Positions 19,457 to 29,142 of a stretch of DNA of 42,402 nucleotides are shown here, one piece after another. Origin of the DNA: Thiorhodococcus sp. (GTDB taxonomy: Bacteria; Pseudomonadota; Gammaproteobacteria; Chromatiales; Chromatiaceae). Made by a program: the position numbers and the translations under genes. The stretch is taken from contig JARIBS010000017.1 in assembly GCA_029257385.1 (NCBI GenBank), forward strand, positions 1 through 42,402, given 5' to 3'. The notes under the pieces are model-generated. The model was not told the DNA's origin. It saw only the letters and a list, made by a program, of their open reading frames with translations, and did not search any database. How positions within the stretch are numbered: position 1 is the first letter of the stretch; each line of letters opens with the position of its first letter.

Positions 19457-20086
19457 ATGAGAGTAAAGATGACGATGTCGTTGGTGCCACTGCTGGCAAT
19501 CTGTGTTTATGCATCCCCCCTGTGTGCACAGTCATCCACGGAGCAGGTCACACCCGAACCCAGGCGCGCTGAGAACCCTACGACGCAGTGGGCGATCGCC
19601 CCCGAGCCGGGCGCAGTGCCGAGCGCGACGCTCTATCCCGAGGGAACCGTGTTGCAACAGGACACGCTACTGCCCGCCGGAACCGTTTTCCCGGGCGGTG
19701 CCATACCCCCCGGCACGCCAAGCGCGCCCGCCCCCACCACAGAAAGCGCGATGCAAGCCGATGTCGCAAGCGGCGTGCCTTATATCAGCGGCGGCGTCGG
19801 GCTTTCCGGGCGCGATGAGATGAACGAGATCAAGTCCAAGTTCAATCTGCGTCTGTTGTTTGCCGTGCAGGGTTCAGGCGTCTATCTCGCCGATGTCAAG
19901 GTCAAAATCGACGATGCCGCCGGACCCACGCTGCTCTCGGTGGTCTCTCAAGGCCCTTGGTTTTACGCCAACCTGACCCCTGGCCGCTATGTCGTGACGG
20001 TCGACAATGCCGGTCAGACACAGACCAAGGAGGTCACGGTGCCCGCCAATGGGGCGGTCGATCAGCCGTTCTATTGGGCGGATTGA
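19457..20086 (+). CDS. Secreted protein of unknown function with a C-terminal beta-sandwich-like domain
   Basis: Not recognised as a named gene. Start taken at ATG 19457 with GAGG upstream, giving 209 residues. A signal peptide is clear (MRVKMTMSLVPLLAICVYAS, likely cut after PLCA), so it should be periplasmic. Residues ~30-100 are Pro/Gly/Thr-rich with a loose repeat (YPEGTVLQQDTLLPAGTVFP, then GGAIPPGTP). Residues ~105-209 look like a carboxypeptidase-regulatory-like or transthyretin-like fold: GSGVYLADVKVKI, a GPWFYANLTPGRYVVTV core and a beta-rich end. It lies 38 bp after the methyltransferase and is convergent with the tetR-type gene, 14 bp apart. Confidence 0.7.
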   Translation: MRVKMTMSLVPLLAICVYASPLCAQSSTEQVTPEPRRAENPTTQWAIAPEPGAVPSATLYPEGTVLQQDTLLPAGTVFPGGAIPPGTPSAPAPTTESAMQADVASGVPYISGGVGLSGRDEMNEIKSKFNLRLLFAVQGSGVYLADVKVKIDDAAGPTLLSVVSQGPWFYANLTPGRYVVTVDNAGQTQTKEVTVPANGAVDQPFYWAD

Positions 20087-20100
20087 GCCCTGCAGCGGCG

Positions 20101-20694
20101 CTAGACGAACATCCGTAACGCCTTGCGCAACAGCGGCAGTAAGGCGTCGCGGTCGAATTCGGGGTGATTGACCGCCCTGACCGCAAGCCCGTCGAACAGG
20201 GCCATGATGATCTCGGTCTCGGCGGTATTGGCCTCGCGCTCACTGCCGCGCTCGCGGCTCGCGCGCCCGAGGACGTCGAGCAGACGCGCGCGCTTGATGC
20301 GGTCGGCATTGCGCACGCTGGCCGCGACGCGCGGATTGCGCGCCGCTTCGGCCAAAATCTCCAGCTCCAACGCCGCATTGTCCAGATTGGTCTTTTCACT
20401 GAGACCGATGTCGACACGGTCGATGAGCGCCTGAAACACATCCTCGGCATTTTCAAACTGGCTGACCATCGCCAGTGACTGCTCGAGTTTGCGCTCGACC
20501 AGCGCGGCGATGATCGACTCCTTGTTCTCGAAGAAGTGATAGATGTGTCCCGGACTCATGCCCGATGCCTTCGCAAGCTGGGCGATGCTGGTCCCGTGGA
20601 AACCACGACGGGCGAAGCAGCTCGTCGCGGCCTCCAGAATCTGATCTTTTCTGGCCTGGCAGCGGGGCGAGTCATGCGCTGGGTGATCGATCAT
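20101..20694 (-). CDS. TetR-family repressor of the adjacent efflux operon
   Basis: 197 residues. The N-terminal DNA-binding domain starts ARKDQILEAATSCFARRGF, with the helix-turn-helix TSIAQLAKASGMSPGHIYHFFENKESIIAAL (about 35-65) of the TetR/AcrR type; the rest is a helical ligand-binding domain. Start ATG 20694 with AGGAG at good spacing. It is divergent from the AcrAB-like pair, the standard arrangement for a local repressor that is released by pump substrates; this role is inferred. The 242-bp gap holds a palindrome that is a good operator candidate. Confidence 0.87.
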   Translation of the reverse strand: MIDHPAHDSPRCQARKDQILEAATSCFARRGFHGTSIAQLAKASGMSPGHIYHFFENKESIIAALVERKLEQSLAMVSQFENAEDVFQALIDRVDIGLSEKTNLDNAALELEILAEAARNPRVAASVRNADRIKRARLLDVLGRASRERGSEREANTAETEIIMALFDGLAVRAVNHPEFDRDALLPLLRKALRMFV

Positions 20695-20786
20695 TCTGCG
20701 CTCCTATCACGGCCGGCTCGCGACGTTGTGGCTTCCGACCCTAATGCTCCAAAGGTCTGCGGTTCGGTCAGGTTGAGAGTTTGCGC

Positions 20787-20815
20787 TTGACGTCACTGCC
20801 GCAGACTTCTAGATT
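20787..20815 (+). promoter_or_regulatory. Candidate promoter for the acrAB-type operon
   Basis: TTGACG (20787-20792) and TAGATT (20810-20815) are 17 bp apart (5/6 and 4/6 to consensus), with a start expected near 20822 and a leader of about 115 nt before the adaptor gene. The palindrome at 20828-20847 lies immediately downstream, where a bound repressor would block RNA polymerase. Confidence 0.5.
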
Positions 20816-20827
20816 AACCTATTGCGG

Positions 20828-20847
20828 TAGAATGAACGTTCAATCTA
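20828..20847. promoter_or_regulatory. Palindromic candidate operator for the TetR-family regulator
   Basis: A 20-bp near-perfect palindrome, TAGAATGAACGTTCAATCTA, with only one mismatched symmetric pair. The core TGAACGTTCA has the size and symmetry typical of TetR/AcrR operators. It lies between the divergent regulator and pump genes. Confidence 0.55.
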
Positions 20848-20936
20848 CTTTTTTCCAGACCAAAATCGATGGTGACTGCACGCCCGCAGCCGCTATCTCC
20901 CCGACCCGAACGGCGGGGTTTCTCCCGGAGAACTCG

Positions 20937-22163
20937 ATGATTGCTGCTTCTTGTCGGCCAGCGATGGCCGCACTGTTCGCGCTGATCGGCGGTGCGTCCC
21001 TGCTCGGCTGCGATGCACCCGAGCAGGGCGCGGGCGCAGACGCGCCGCCCCCAGAGGTTGGGGTTGTGACCGTGCGCGCACGCTCGGTGACCTTGACCAC
21101 GGAACTGCCCGCGCGCGCAAGCCCCTACAGCATCGCCGAGGTGCGCCCACAGGTCGGCGGGATCATCCAGGAGCGGCTGTTTAAGGAAGGCGGCCAGATC
21201 ACCATTGGCCAGGTGCTCTATCAGATCGATCCGGCACGCTACCAGGCCACCTACGACAGTGCCGAAGCATCGCTGACACGCTCACGGGCAACGCGCGAGC
21301 GCGCCCAACTCAAGGCCAAGCGTTATACCAATCTGGTCAAGGCCAGCGCCGTCAGCCAAGAGGACTTCGATGACGCAGAAGCGGCGCTAAAAGAAGCAGC
21401 CGCCAGCGTCGCCGTCGATGAGGCCGATCTGTCCAGCGCGCGGATCAATCTGGAATATACTCGCGTGACATCGCCCATCGCCGGGCGGATCGGGCGCTCG
21501 GCGGTGACTCAAGGCGCCTTGGTGACCGCCAATCAGAATCTGGCCCTGGCGACGGTGCAGCAGCTCGACCCCATCTATATCGATCTCACGCAATCGAGCA
21601 CCCAGCTTTTGCGGCTGCGCCGTGCGCTTGAGGATGGCCGCCTGCAGCGCCCCAACGGGGATCTGCCGCGCGTGACGCTGATCCTGGAAGACGGCAGCAG
21701 TTATCCGCTGGAAGGCCGTTTAGAGTTCTCCGAAGTGACGGTTGATCCGGGTACCGGCGCGGTTACGCTGCGCGCGACCTTTCCCAACCCGGATCATGTC
21801 ATTCTGCCTGGCATGTTCATGCGCGCCACGGTCGAGGAAGGCGTGCGCGCCGACGCCATCCTGGTGCCTCAACAAGGTGTCCAACGTGACCGTCGCGGCA
21901 ATCCGACCGCGCTGGTCCTGACACAGACCGACGAGGTCGAGCTGCGCACCCTGGAGACCGATCGCGCCATGGGCGATCAGTGGCTGGTCAACTCAGGCCT
22001 GGCCGCGGGCGATCGTCTGATCGTCGAAGGAACACAAAAAGTACGGCCTGAGGACAAGGTCAAGGCGGTCGATGTCAGCGAGCGCTTCGAGGAATCCACG
22101 GTCGCGGCCCCCGAGGCCGAGGAGCCATCAAACACCATCGGTCGCCTCGGCAAGGCACGCTGA
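20937..22163 (+). CDS. acrA: RND efflux periplasmic adaptor (AcrA/MexA type)
   Basis: Membrane-fusion lipoprotein linking the inner-membrane pump to an outer-membrane channel. Start at ATG 20937 with GGAGAA upstream; the longer frame lacks a signal sequence. 408 residues with a lipoprotein signal ending in the lipobox LLGC (Cys25). Then come the barrel/lipoyl segment ([22 protein letters not shown]), the alpha-hairpin (about 105-185: [40 protein letters not shown]), the second lipoyl half ([20 protein letters not shown]) and the membrane-proximal domain ([14 protein letters not shown]). The pump gene follows 22 bp later. The symbol reflects family resemblance; no outer-membrane channel gene is in the window. 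Confidence 0.9.
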   Translation: MIAASCRPAMAALFALIGGASLLGCDAPEQGAGADAPPPEVGVVTVRARSVTLTTELPARASPYSIAEVRPQVGGIIQERLFKEGGQITIGQVLYQIDPARYQATYDSAEASLTRSRATRERAQLKAKRYTNLVKASAVSQEDFDDAEAALKEAAASVAVDEADLSSARINLEYTRVTSPIAGRIGRSAVTQGALVTANQNLALATVQQLDPIYIDLTQSSTQLLRLRRALEDGRLQRPNGDLPRVTLILEDGSSYPLEGRLEFSEVTVDPGTGAVTLRATFPNPDHVILPGMFMRATVEEGVRADAILVPQQGVQRDRRGNPTALVLTQTDEVELRTLETDRAMGDQWLVNSGLAAGDRLIVEGTQKVRPEDKVKAVDVSERFEESTVAAPEAEEPSNTIGRLGKAR

Positions 22164-22185
22164 ACGCACTCGAGGAACGCCGAAT

Positions 22186-25100
22186 ATGGCTCGTTTTTTC
22201 ATTGACCGACCCGTTTTCGCTTGGGTCATTTCTATCGTCATCATGCTCGCGGGCGTCCTGTCCATCCTGTCGCTGCCGGTGTCGCAGTATCCGAGCATTG
22301 CACCGCCGTCCATCGCGGTTTCCGCGACCTATCCCGGTGCCTCCGCCCGAACCCTAGAGGACTCGGTGACCCAGGTCATCGAGCAGCAGATGAACGGACT
22401 CGACGGGCTGCGCTATATGTCAGCGACCAGCGAATCGACCGGTGCTGCGACCATCACGTTGACGTTCAACAACGGCGTCGATCCAGATATCGCGCAGATG
22501 CAGGTGCAGAATAAGTTGCAGGTGGCCACTGCCCTGCTGCCCGAGGAGGTCCGGCGTCAAGGGATTCAGGTCTCTAAATCAGTACGCAACTTTATGATGG
22601 TGGTTGCCTTTGTCTCGCGCGATGGCAGTCTCGACAGCGGCGATCTGGGCGACTATGCCGCGAGCCTGGTCAAAGACACCATCAGCCGGGTTCCCGGCGT
22701 CGGTGAGCTGACGCTGTTCGCCTCGCAATACGCGATGCGCATCTGGCTGGATGCCGACCGTCTCAATCAATACGGCCTGACCCCGACCGATATCACGGCG
22801 GCCATTGAGGCTGAGAACGCCCAGGTCTCGGCCGGTGAGTTGGGCGCGGTCCCGGCCGAGAAGGGCCAGATGCTCACCGCGACGATCAACGTCCAGAGCC
22901 GCCTCAATTCGCCCGATGAATTCGGCGGTATCCGCTTACGTACGGAATCCGATGGTTCGACCGTGCTGCTGCGCGATGTCGCCAGGATCGAACTCGACAG
23001 TGAGCGCTTCACCACGACCGCGCGCCATAACGGCAAGCCCTCCGCTGGAATGGGCATCCGTCTAGCGACCGGCGCCAATGCGCTCGAGACCGCCGAGCGC
23101 GTGAGGAAAAAAGTCGAGGAGCTAGCGGCGTTCTTCCCGCCCGGCATGGAGGCGGTCTATCCCTACGACACCACGCCCTTTGTGAGCATCTCCATCAAAG
23201 AGGTAATCAAAACGCTGCTTGAGGCGGTGGTGCTGGTGTTCCTGGTGATGTATCTGTTTCTGCAGAACTTTCGCGCGACGCTCATCCCGACCATTGCGGT
23301 GCCGGTGGTGCTGCTCGGAACCTTCGGCGTGCTGGCCGCCTTCGGCTTCTCGATCAATACCCTGACGCTGTTTGCGATGGTGCTGGCCATCGGGCTGCTG
23401 GTCGATGATGCGATCGTGGTGGTCGAGAACGTCGAGCGGGTGATGCGCGAGGAAAAGCTGCCTCCGAAAGAGGCCACACGCCGCTCGATGGATCAGATCA
23501 CCAGCGCGCTGGTCGGTATCGCTTTGGTGCTCTCGGCGGTCTTTGTGCCGATGGCCTTCTTCGGCGGTTCGACCGGCGTGATCTACCGGCAATTCTCCAT
23601 CACCATCGTTTCGGCGATGCTGTTATCTGTTTTGGTCGCCCTGACGCTGAGTCCGGCGCTGGCCGCAACCCTGCTCAAGCCCATCGATCACGGTCCGCGA
23701 AAAGGGTTTTTCGGCTGGTTCAATCGTAGCTTCGGACACTCGGTCGATCTCTATGAGAAGAGTGTTGGCGGTATTTTGAAGCGGCGTTGGATCTTCCTTG
23801 GTGTGTATGCGGTCTTGATCGCGGTGCTCTGGGGTGTGCATGAGCGGATGCAAACAGCGTTCCTGCCGGATGAGGACCAAGGCATCCTGGTCATGCAGGT
23901 TGTGCTGCCTTCTGGGGCGACCCGCGAGCGCACCATTGAGGTGCTTGAGCAGGTCGAGCGCCACTTCCAGGAGAATGAACAGGACGCCGTGCAGGAGCTG
24001 ATCACGGTCGCTGGCTTCAGTTTCGGCGGCCAGGGCCAGAATATGGCCATTGGTTTTGTGCGACTGAAGGACTGGGAGCTGCGCGGTCAGCCTGATCTTC
24101 AGGTCGATGCAATCGCCGGCCGGGCGATGCGTGCTTTCTCGCAGATCCGCGATGCCCGCGTGTTCGCCTTTCCACCCCCGGCGGTGATCGAGCTGGGCAA
24201 TGCCTCCGGCTGGGACGTTCAGCTCCAGGACCGCGCCGGTCTCGGGCACGATGCGCTGACTGCTGCGCGCGGTCAGTTGCTCGGCATGGCCATGCAGCAT
24301 CCTAAGCTAGTGGGTGTACGACCGAATGGTCGCGAGGATGAGGCACAGTATCAGGTCGAGGTTGACCGCACCAAGGCCGGCGCGCTCGGACTGTCGCTTG
24401 CTGATATCAATCAGACGCTGGCGGTGGCTTGGGGCAGTGCCTATGTGGACGATTTCATACACGAGGGCCGTGTCAAGAAGGTCTACCTGCAGGCCGACGC
24501 GCCTTTCCGCATGCTCCCGGAAGACCTGAATGACTGGTATGTGCGTAATGCCAATGGCGATATGGTGCCATTTTCGGCCTTTGCGTCTGGGCACTGGACC
24601 TATGGCTCGCCACGCTTGGAACGCTATAACGGACTGCCGTCGGCTGAGATTCTGGGTCAGCCGGCTCCGGGTGTGAGCTCGGGCGAGGCGATGGCCGTGG
24701 TGGAAGAACTGGCCGCTAAACTACCGCCCGGCTTCGGGCTGGAGTGGACCGGTATCTCCTTTGAGGAACGCGCGGCGGGCGCTCAGGCCCCGGCGCTCTA
24801 CGCACTCTCCGCGCTGGTGGTCTTTCTCGCCCTGGCGGCGCTCTATGAGAGTTGGTCGGTGCCCTTCTCGGTGATGCTGGTGGTGCCGCTGGGTGTGCTC
24901 GGCGCGGTGGTCGCGGCCACTGGCCGGGGACTGCCGAGCGATATCTATTTCCAGGTCGGACTGCTCGCCACCATTGGGCTCTCGGCAAAGAACGCCATCC
25001 TCATCGTCGAGTTCGCCAAGACCTTGCAGGAAGAGGGCATGGATGCGGTCTCGGCGTCACTGCGGGCGGCACGGATGCGAATTCGCCCAATCGTGATGAC

Positions 25101-25305
25101 CTCGCTGGCCTTCGGTTTCGGTGTGCTGCCGTTGGCCATCAGCACTGGGGCCGGCTCGGGTGGCCAGAATGCCATCGGGACCGGCGTGTTGGGCGGAGTG
25201 GTTGCAGCAACCGTGCTCGGAGTCCTGTTCGTGCCGCTCTTCTTCGTGCTGATCCGGGGGCGGATGAAGATCAAATCAGCGGTTGGTCTGGAGAAGCGTT
25301 CTTGA
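22186..25305 (+). CDS. acrB: RND multidrug efflux pump, inner-membrane subunit (AcrB/MexB type)
   Basis: Proton-driven HAE1-family transporter exporting hydrophobic or amphipathic compounds. Start at ATG 22186 ([20 protein letters not shown]) with GAGGAA upstream. 1039 residues, the family length. Twelve membrane segments in two repeats, each with a large periplasmic loop. The proton-relay pair Asp407-Asp408 lies in the fourth segment ([20 protein letters not shown]) at canonical numbering, and the second repeat has the matching [20 protein letters not shown]. Other signatures are [11 protein letters not shown] and [11 protein letters not shown]. Operon with acrA under the divergent TetR-type gene. 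Confidence 0.95.
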   Translation: MARFFIDRPVFAWVISIVIMLAGVLSILSLPVSQYPSIAPPSIAVSATYPGASARTLEDSVTQVIEQQMNGLDGLRYMSATSESTGAATITLTFNNGVDPDIAQMQVQNKLQVATALLPEEVRRQGIQVSKSVRNFMMVVAFVSRDGSLDSGDLGDYAASLVKDTISRVPGVGELTLFASQYAMRIWLDADRLNQYGLTPTDITAAIEAENAQVSAGELGAVPAEKGQMLTATINVQSRLNSPDEFGGIRLRTESDGSTVLLRDVARIELDSERFTTTARHNGKPSAGMGIRLATGANALETAERVRKKVEELAAFFPPGMEAVYPYDTTPFVSISIKEVIKTLLEAVVLVFLVMYLFLQNFRATLIPTIAVPVVLLGTFGVLAAFGFSINTLTLFAMVLAIGLLVDDAIVVVENVERVMREEKLPPKEATRRSMDQITSALVGIALVLSAVFVPMAFFGGSTGVIYRQFSITIVSAMLLSVLVALTLSPALAATLLKPIDHGPRKGFFGWFNRSFGHSVDLYEKSVGGILKRRWIFLGVYAVLIAVLWGVHERMQTAFLPDEDQGILVMQVVLPSGATRERTIEVLEQVERHFQENEQDAVQELITVAGFSFGGQGQNMAIGFVRLKDWELRGQPDLQVDAIAGRAMRAFSQIRDARVFAFPPPAVIELGNASGWDVQLQDRAGLGHDALTAARGQLLGMAMQHPKLVGVRPNGREDEAQYQVEVDRTKAGALGLSLADINQTLAVAWGSAYVDDFIHEGRVKKVYLQADAPFRMLPEDLNDWYVRNANGDMVPFSAFASGHWTYGSPRLERYNGLPSAEILGQPAPGVSSGEAMAVVEELAAKLPPGFGLEWTGISFEERAAGAQAPALYALSALVVFLALAALYESWSVPFSVMLVVPLGVLGAVVAATGRGLPSDIYFQVGLLATIGLSAKNAILIVEFAKTLQEEGMDAVSASLRAARMRIRPIVMTSLAFGFGVLPLAISTGAGSGGQNAIGTGVLGGVVAATVLGVLFVPLFFVLIRGRMKIKSAVGLEKRS

Positions 25306-25322
25306 GCCTAGCCTCCACCGCC

Positions 25323-25379
25323 GGTTAAATGGATAGAATCCGCCTCGACTGACAGGCGGGTTCGAATCCTGGGTCTCGA
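25323..25379 (+). other. Degenerate tRNA-like remnant
   Basis: Between acrB and the terminator lies a stretch with tRNA-like parts in order: a D-loop-like GTTAAATGGATA, a stem-loop CCGCCT...AGGCGG in anticodon-arm position, and a T-arm (CGGG-TTCGAAT-CCTG, 25357-25371) followed by seven bases and an A. A 5' acceptor strand, a variable loop and a CCA are missing and the anticodon-like loop has 8 bases, so it cannot be a working tRNA. It may be a decayed tRNA or the tRNA-end footprint of a lost integrated element. Confidence 0.35.
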
Positions 25380-25417
25380 AACGCAAAAGGCGCGGCAAAT
25401 GCCGCGCCTTTTGCGTT
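25380..25417. terminator. Bidirectional intrinsic terminator between acrB and hppA
   Basis: A perfect 18-bp stem (AACGCAAAAGGCGCGGCA and its complement) with a 2-base spacer, between the converging acrB and hppA genes. The GC core is flanked by A-rich and T-rich arms (AAAAG / CTTTT), so it should work on both strands. Confidence 0.85.
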
Positions 25418-25450
25418 CATCCGGGCGTCCCTGCCCAAGTCGTCTCCAGA

Positions 25451-27496
25451 TCAGAGTATCGGCACCAGCAACAGTGCGACGATGTTCATGATCTTGATCA
25501 GCGGGTTGATGGCCGGGCCGGCGGTGTCCTTGTAGGGGTCGCCGACGGTGTCTCCGGTGATTGCGGCATGGTGTGCTTCCGAGCCCTTGCCGCCGAAGTT
25601 GCCTTCTTCGACATACTTCTTGGCATTGTCCCAAGCCCCGCCACCGGTACACATGGAGATGGCCACAAACAGGCCGGTAACGATGGTGCCGATCAGCATG
25701 CCGCCGAGCGCTCGGATACCGGCGCCGTCACCCATGAGGATGTTGATGCCGAATGCCACCGCGATGGGCACCAGGATCGGCAGCAGTGAGGGAATAATCA
25801 TCTCCTTGATCGCCGCACGGGTCAGCAGATCGACGGCGCGCGAATAATCCGGCTTCGCGGTGCCTTCCATGATGCCCTTGATCTCCTTGAACTGACGGCG
25901 CACTTCTATAACCACAGAGCTGGCTGCGCGACCGACGGCCTCCATCGCCATGGCGCCGAACAGATACGGCACCAGACCGCCGATGAACAGACCGATGATG
26001 ACGGCCGGATCAGAGAGCTCGAACACCTGCATCTTACCGACTGCTTCCAGGTTGTGGGTGTAGTCGGCAAACAGCACCAGCGCGGCCAGACCGGCGGAGC
26101 CGATGGCATAGCCTTTGGTGACGGCCTTGGTGGTGTTGCCGACCGCGTCCAGGGCGTCGGTGATGGTGCGCACTTCACTGGGCAGACCGGACATTTCGGC
26201 AATACCACCGGCGTTGTCGGTGATCGGACCATAGGCGTCGAGTGCGACGATCATGCCGGCCATGGACAGCATGGCGGTGGCCGCGATGGCGATGCCATAG
26301 AGATCAGCGGCCAGGTAGGAGGCTCCGATCGCGACACAGACCGCGAGCACCGGCAGCGCGGTGGACTTCATGGAGATGGCAAGACCGGCGATGACGTTGG
26401 TGGCATGACCGGTCTGCGAGGCCTCGGCTACGTAGCGCACGGGCGCGTACTCGGTTGCGGTGTAGTACTCGGTGACCACCATCAGGGCCGCCGTCAAACC
26501 CAGACCGATGAGGGCGCAGAACAGCATCGCGAAGAAGTGATCGCTCATCATGAGAGCGGTCACGATCGCGAAGAAGATGAACGCCAGACCGCCAGCGACC
26601 GCTGTGCCACGATAGAGTGCGTTCATGATTTTGCCGCCCTCCCTCGTCTTGACGAAGAAGGCACCGACGATGGAGGCGATGATGGAGACCGCACCCAGCG
26701 CGAGCGGATACATGACGTAGCTCATATCCAGGCTGCCATCGGCGGCCTTGAACATGAATCCACCCAAGAGCATGGTGGCGATGATGGTGACCGCGTAGGT
26801 CTCAAAGAGGTCGGCCGCCATACCGGCGCAGTCGCCGACGTTGTCGCCGACGTTGTCGGCGATGACCGCCGGGTTGCGTGGATCGTCTTCCGGGATACCC
26901 GCCTCGACTTTGCCGACCAGGTCAGCGCCAACGTCAGCGCCCTTGGTGAAGATACCGCCGCCGAGTCGGGCGAAGATCGAGATCAACGATCCGCCGAAGG
27001 CCAGCCCGATCAGCGCATGCAGCGCGGCCTCATCACCGATGGAGCCGCGCAGGAAGGCGAAGTAACCTGCCACACCCAGCATCCCGAGTCCGACCACCAG
27101 CATGCCGGTCACCGCACCGCCGCGGAAAGCGATGGCCAGTGCCGATTCGAGATTCACGGTCGCTGCCTGCGCGGTACGCACGTTGGCGCGCACCGAGACG
27201 TTCATGCCGATATAGCCAGCCAACCCCGAGAGGATCGCGCCGACCGCGAATCCGCCAGCGGTGGGGATGCCGAGCATCAGCCAGAGGGCCACGAAGAGCA
27301 CCGCACCGACGATGCCGATGGCGGTGTACTGACGGTTGAGATAGGCCCGAGCACCCGCCTGAATCGCCGAGGCGATTTCCTGCATGCGCTCCGAGCCGGC
27401 GGGTTGTGAGTTGATCCAGGCCACGACGGCTAGGCCGAATACAACGGCCAGCCCCCCAGCGCCGATAGCGAACCAAAGGATAAAATCAGTTGACAT
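25451..27496 (-). CDS. hppA: Membrane proton-translocating pyrophosphatase
   Basis: Couples pyrophosphate hydrolysis to proton pumping, conserving energy; common in phototrophic purple bacteria. I start it at the second ATG of the pair at 27496 ([20 protein letters not shown]): the G-rich ribosome site touches the first ATG (27502) but is well spaced for the second. 681 residues, about 16 membrane spans. Seen: the pyrophosphate-binding motif [39 protein letters not shown], and [17 protein letters not shown] with Lys457 at the position that separates K-independent (Lys) from K-dependent (Ala) enzymes. It therefore reads as the K-independent H+ type. Convergent with acrB. Confidence 0.95.
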   Translation of the reverse strand: MSTDFILWFAIGAGGLAVVFGLAVVAWINSQPAGSERMQEIASAIQAGARAYLNRQYTAIGIVGAVLFVALWLMLGIPTAGGFAVGAILSGLAGYIGMNVSVRANVRTAQAATVNLESALAIAFRGGAVTGMLVVGLGMLGVAGYFAFLRGSIGDEAALHALIGLAFGGSLISIFARLGGGIFTKGADVGADLVGKVEAGIPEDDPRNPAVIADNVGDNVGDCAGMAADLFETYAVTIIATMLLGGFMFKAADGSLDMSYVMYPLALGAVSIIASIVGAFFVKTREGGKIMNALYRGTAVAGGLAFIFFAIVTALMMSDHFFAMLFCALIGLGLTAALMVVTEYYTATEYAPVRYVAEASQTGHATNVIAGLAISMKSTALPVLAVCVAIGASYLAADLYGIAIAATAMLSMAGMIVALDAYGPITDNAGGIAEMSGLPSEVRTITDALDAVGNTTKAVTKGYAIGSAGLAALVLFADYTHNLEAVGKMQVFELSDPAVIIGLFIGGLVPYLFGAMAMEAVGRAASSVVIEVRRQFKEIKGIMEGTAKPDYSRAVDLLTRAAIKEMIIPSLLPILVPIAVAFGINILMGDGAGIRALGGMLIGTIVTGLFVAISMCTGGGAWDNAKKYVEEGNFGGKGSEAHHAAITGDTVGDPYKDTAGPAINPLIKIMNIVALLLVPIL

Positions 27497-27918
27497 ATAC
27501 ATCCCCCCCGTTATGGGTATTCGTTGGTGTGAGCCGATCGAACAAGGCAGCCAATCGCAACGTCGGGATACAGCAGTAGACGCACCGATCAGCCGCCAAA
27601 ACGGCACGGAACTTTACCACAAAGACCCTAACGTTTTGCCGAGCGCCTAGATTTATCCGAGTTCAGGAAACCGTGACGGAGTTCAAAGTTAGGCGCAAAG
27701 ACTCGATTCGCCGCATCGGCAACGGAGCACGCCATGGGAGGTAAGCGGCTTAGGGCATTGATCTTTCAATGGCTTGGCGAGGAAAGCGCCACGCTCACAC
27801 GCGGCTAAGAAGCGGGTACCACCCAGCGGCGGAGATGGTGTGCGATCAGATAAACAAATTTCTAAATACTCTGTATTAAATTTATAAAAGAGTCAGAGTC
27901 GATTGATTCAGACCAGAT
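27497..27918. other. Gene-poor 422-bp gap between hppA and apbE
   Basis: No convincing gene. It should hold the hppA promoter, but I see no clear -35/-10 pair. A 24-codon frame at 27734-27808 (MGGKRLRALIFQWLGEESAT...) has GGAG eight bases before its ATG, but nothing else supports it. An AT-rich patch lies at about 27853-27895, unlike the surroundings, and may be a transcription end for apbE or a leftover of foreign DNA. Confidence 0.4.
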
Positions 27919-28974
27919 CTACTGCGCGAGATAGCGCTGGAACGCGGGCGAACCGAACCCGCGAATATCATCCCCCTCACGCACAATGAAGTAAGCGGCC
28001 AGCCCCTGAGATGCAGCCAGCGCGGGAGCGCGCTGAGCGCCGAGCACCATCAGCGCGGTCGCAAGACCATCGACCACCATCGTGGTATCGCCGATCACGG
28101 TGACGGACCCAAGATTGCCCTCGACCGGGGCGCCCGTGTCGGGGTCGATCTCGTGTGAGTAGCGCCTGCCCTCGTGCTCGAAAAAATTACGATAGTCCCC
28201 AGAGGTCGACAGCGCACGATCAGCGATCGGAACGACCCGGTGCACGGCACGCCGATCGGGCATCGGTTGCTCGATAGCGATCGCCCAAGGCTGCCCCTTG
28301 GCGTTTACGCCCCTGGCGCGAATGGCTCCGGCAATCGCGACCATGTAGTCGGTGATCCCTTGCGTGTTGAGCAGTGCGGCGATGCGATCGACCCCATATC
28401 CCTCACCGAGCGATGACAGGTCGATATAGATGTCAGCGCGCGCTTTACGGATGGCAGGTGGTGTGGCGCGCAACGCGAGCTTATTCCACCCGACCCGGTC
28501 CTGTGCGGCCCGGATCTCAGCGGCATTTGGAACGCGCGCTCGCCGTGCCTCTGGACCGAAGCCCCAAAGGTTCACCAGCGGACCGATGGTGATGTCGAAG
28601 GCGCCATCGGTCAGGGCTGAAAGACGCTGACCCTCGGCGATGACTTGATACAGACCCGCTGAGACTGCAATCCAGTCGGGGCTCGGATCGCGGTTGAGAC
28701 GCGACAGCTCGGAGGTCTCCTCATAGGTTGAGATCTCGGCGATAACCGTATCGAGCACGGACTCGACTTGCGCTTGTAGCTGCTCGGCGGCCACCCCTCC
28801 GGGTGGGTGCGCCACCTTGACCGAATAGTAGGTGCCCATGGTCGACCCGCCCAGCTCGATCAGTGAATCGGACCGCTGCTCGCACCCGACAAGCATGAGG
28901 CACAGCACGCCAAGCGCCAACTTAACCGCCCGCAGCAGGCCAACGGATACACTCGTGATATATGTTCTTAGCAC
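27919..28974 (-). CDS. apbE: FAD:protein FMN transferase (ApbE family lipoprotein)
   Basis: Attaches FMN covalently to Thr/Ser of target flavoproteins such as NqrB/NqrC and RnfG/RnfD, in the periplasm. The open frame runs further upstream, but the protein only makes sense from GTG 28974: signal sequence MLRTYITSVSVGLLRAVKLA, then lipobox LVGC (Cys31). 351 residues, the family length. Seen: GGSTMGTYYSVKV, DGAFDITIGPLVNLWGFGPE, the SSLGEGYGVDRIAALL stretch and TSGDYRNFFEHEG, then HEIDPDTGAP and the metal-binding segment VVDGLATALMVLG. No clear ribosome site precedes the GTG, so the exact start is uncertain. No target operon (nqr/rnf) is in the window. Divergent from maeB. Confidence 0.9.
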   Translation of the reverse strand: MLRTYITSVSVGLLRAVKLALGVLCLMLVGCEQRSDSLIELGGSTMGTYYSVKVAHPPGGVAAEQLQAQVESVLDTVIAEISTYEETSELSRLNRDPSPDWIAVSAGLYQVIAEGQRLSALTDGAFDITIGPLVNLWGFGPEARRARVPNAAEIRAAQDRVGWNKLALRATPPAIRKARADIYIDLSSLGEGYGVDRIAALLNTQGITDYMVAIAGAIRARGVNAKGQPWAIAIEQPMPDRRAVHRVVPIADRALSTSGDYRNFFEHEGRRYSHEIDPDTGAPVEGNLGSVTVIGDTTMVVDGLATALMVLGAQRAPALAASQGLAAYFIVREGDDIRGFGSPAFQRYLAQ

Positions 28975-29142
28975 GGCTATTTTTGCGAGAATCGCGCAGT
29001 GAAAAGCATGAGCAACGACAGCACCTCGAATCGTCCAGTCAGCATGATACCTGATGCTAGGCAGGCGAACGTTGAAGCTGGTAGTTTGCCCCGATGACAA
29101 CGGCCTCGCCTCGCCACTAAGTTTCACCATCCGGAGACCCCA

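Noticed and set aside
26054-27409. 451-codon open frame on the plus strand inside hppA
   Set aside because: Antisense shadow of hppA. The product is low-complexity (Gly/Asp/His/Arg) with no fold or start signals.
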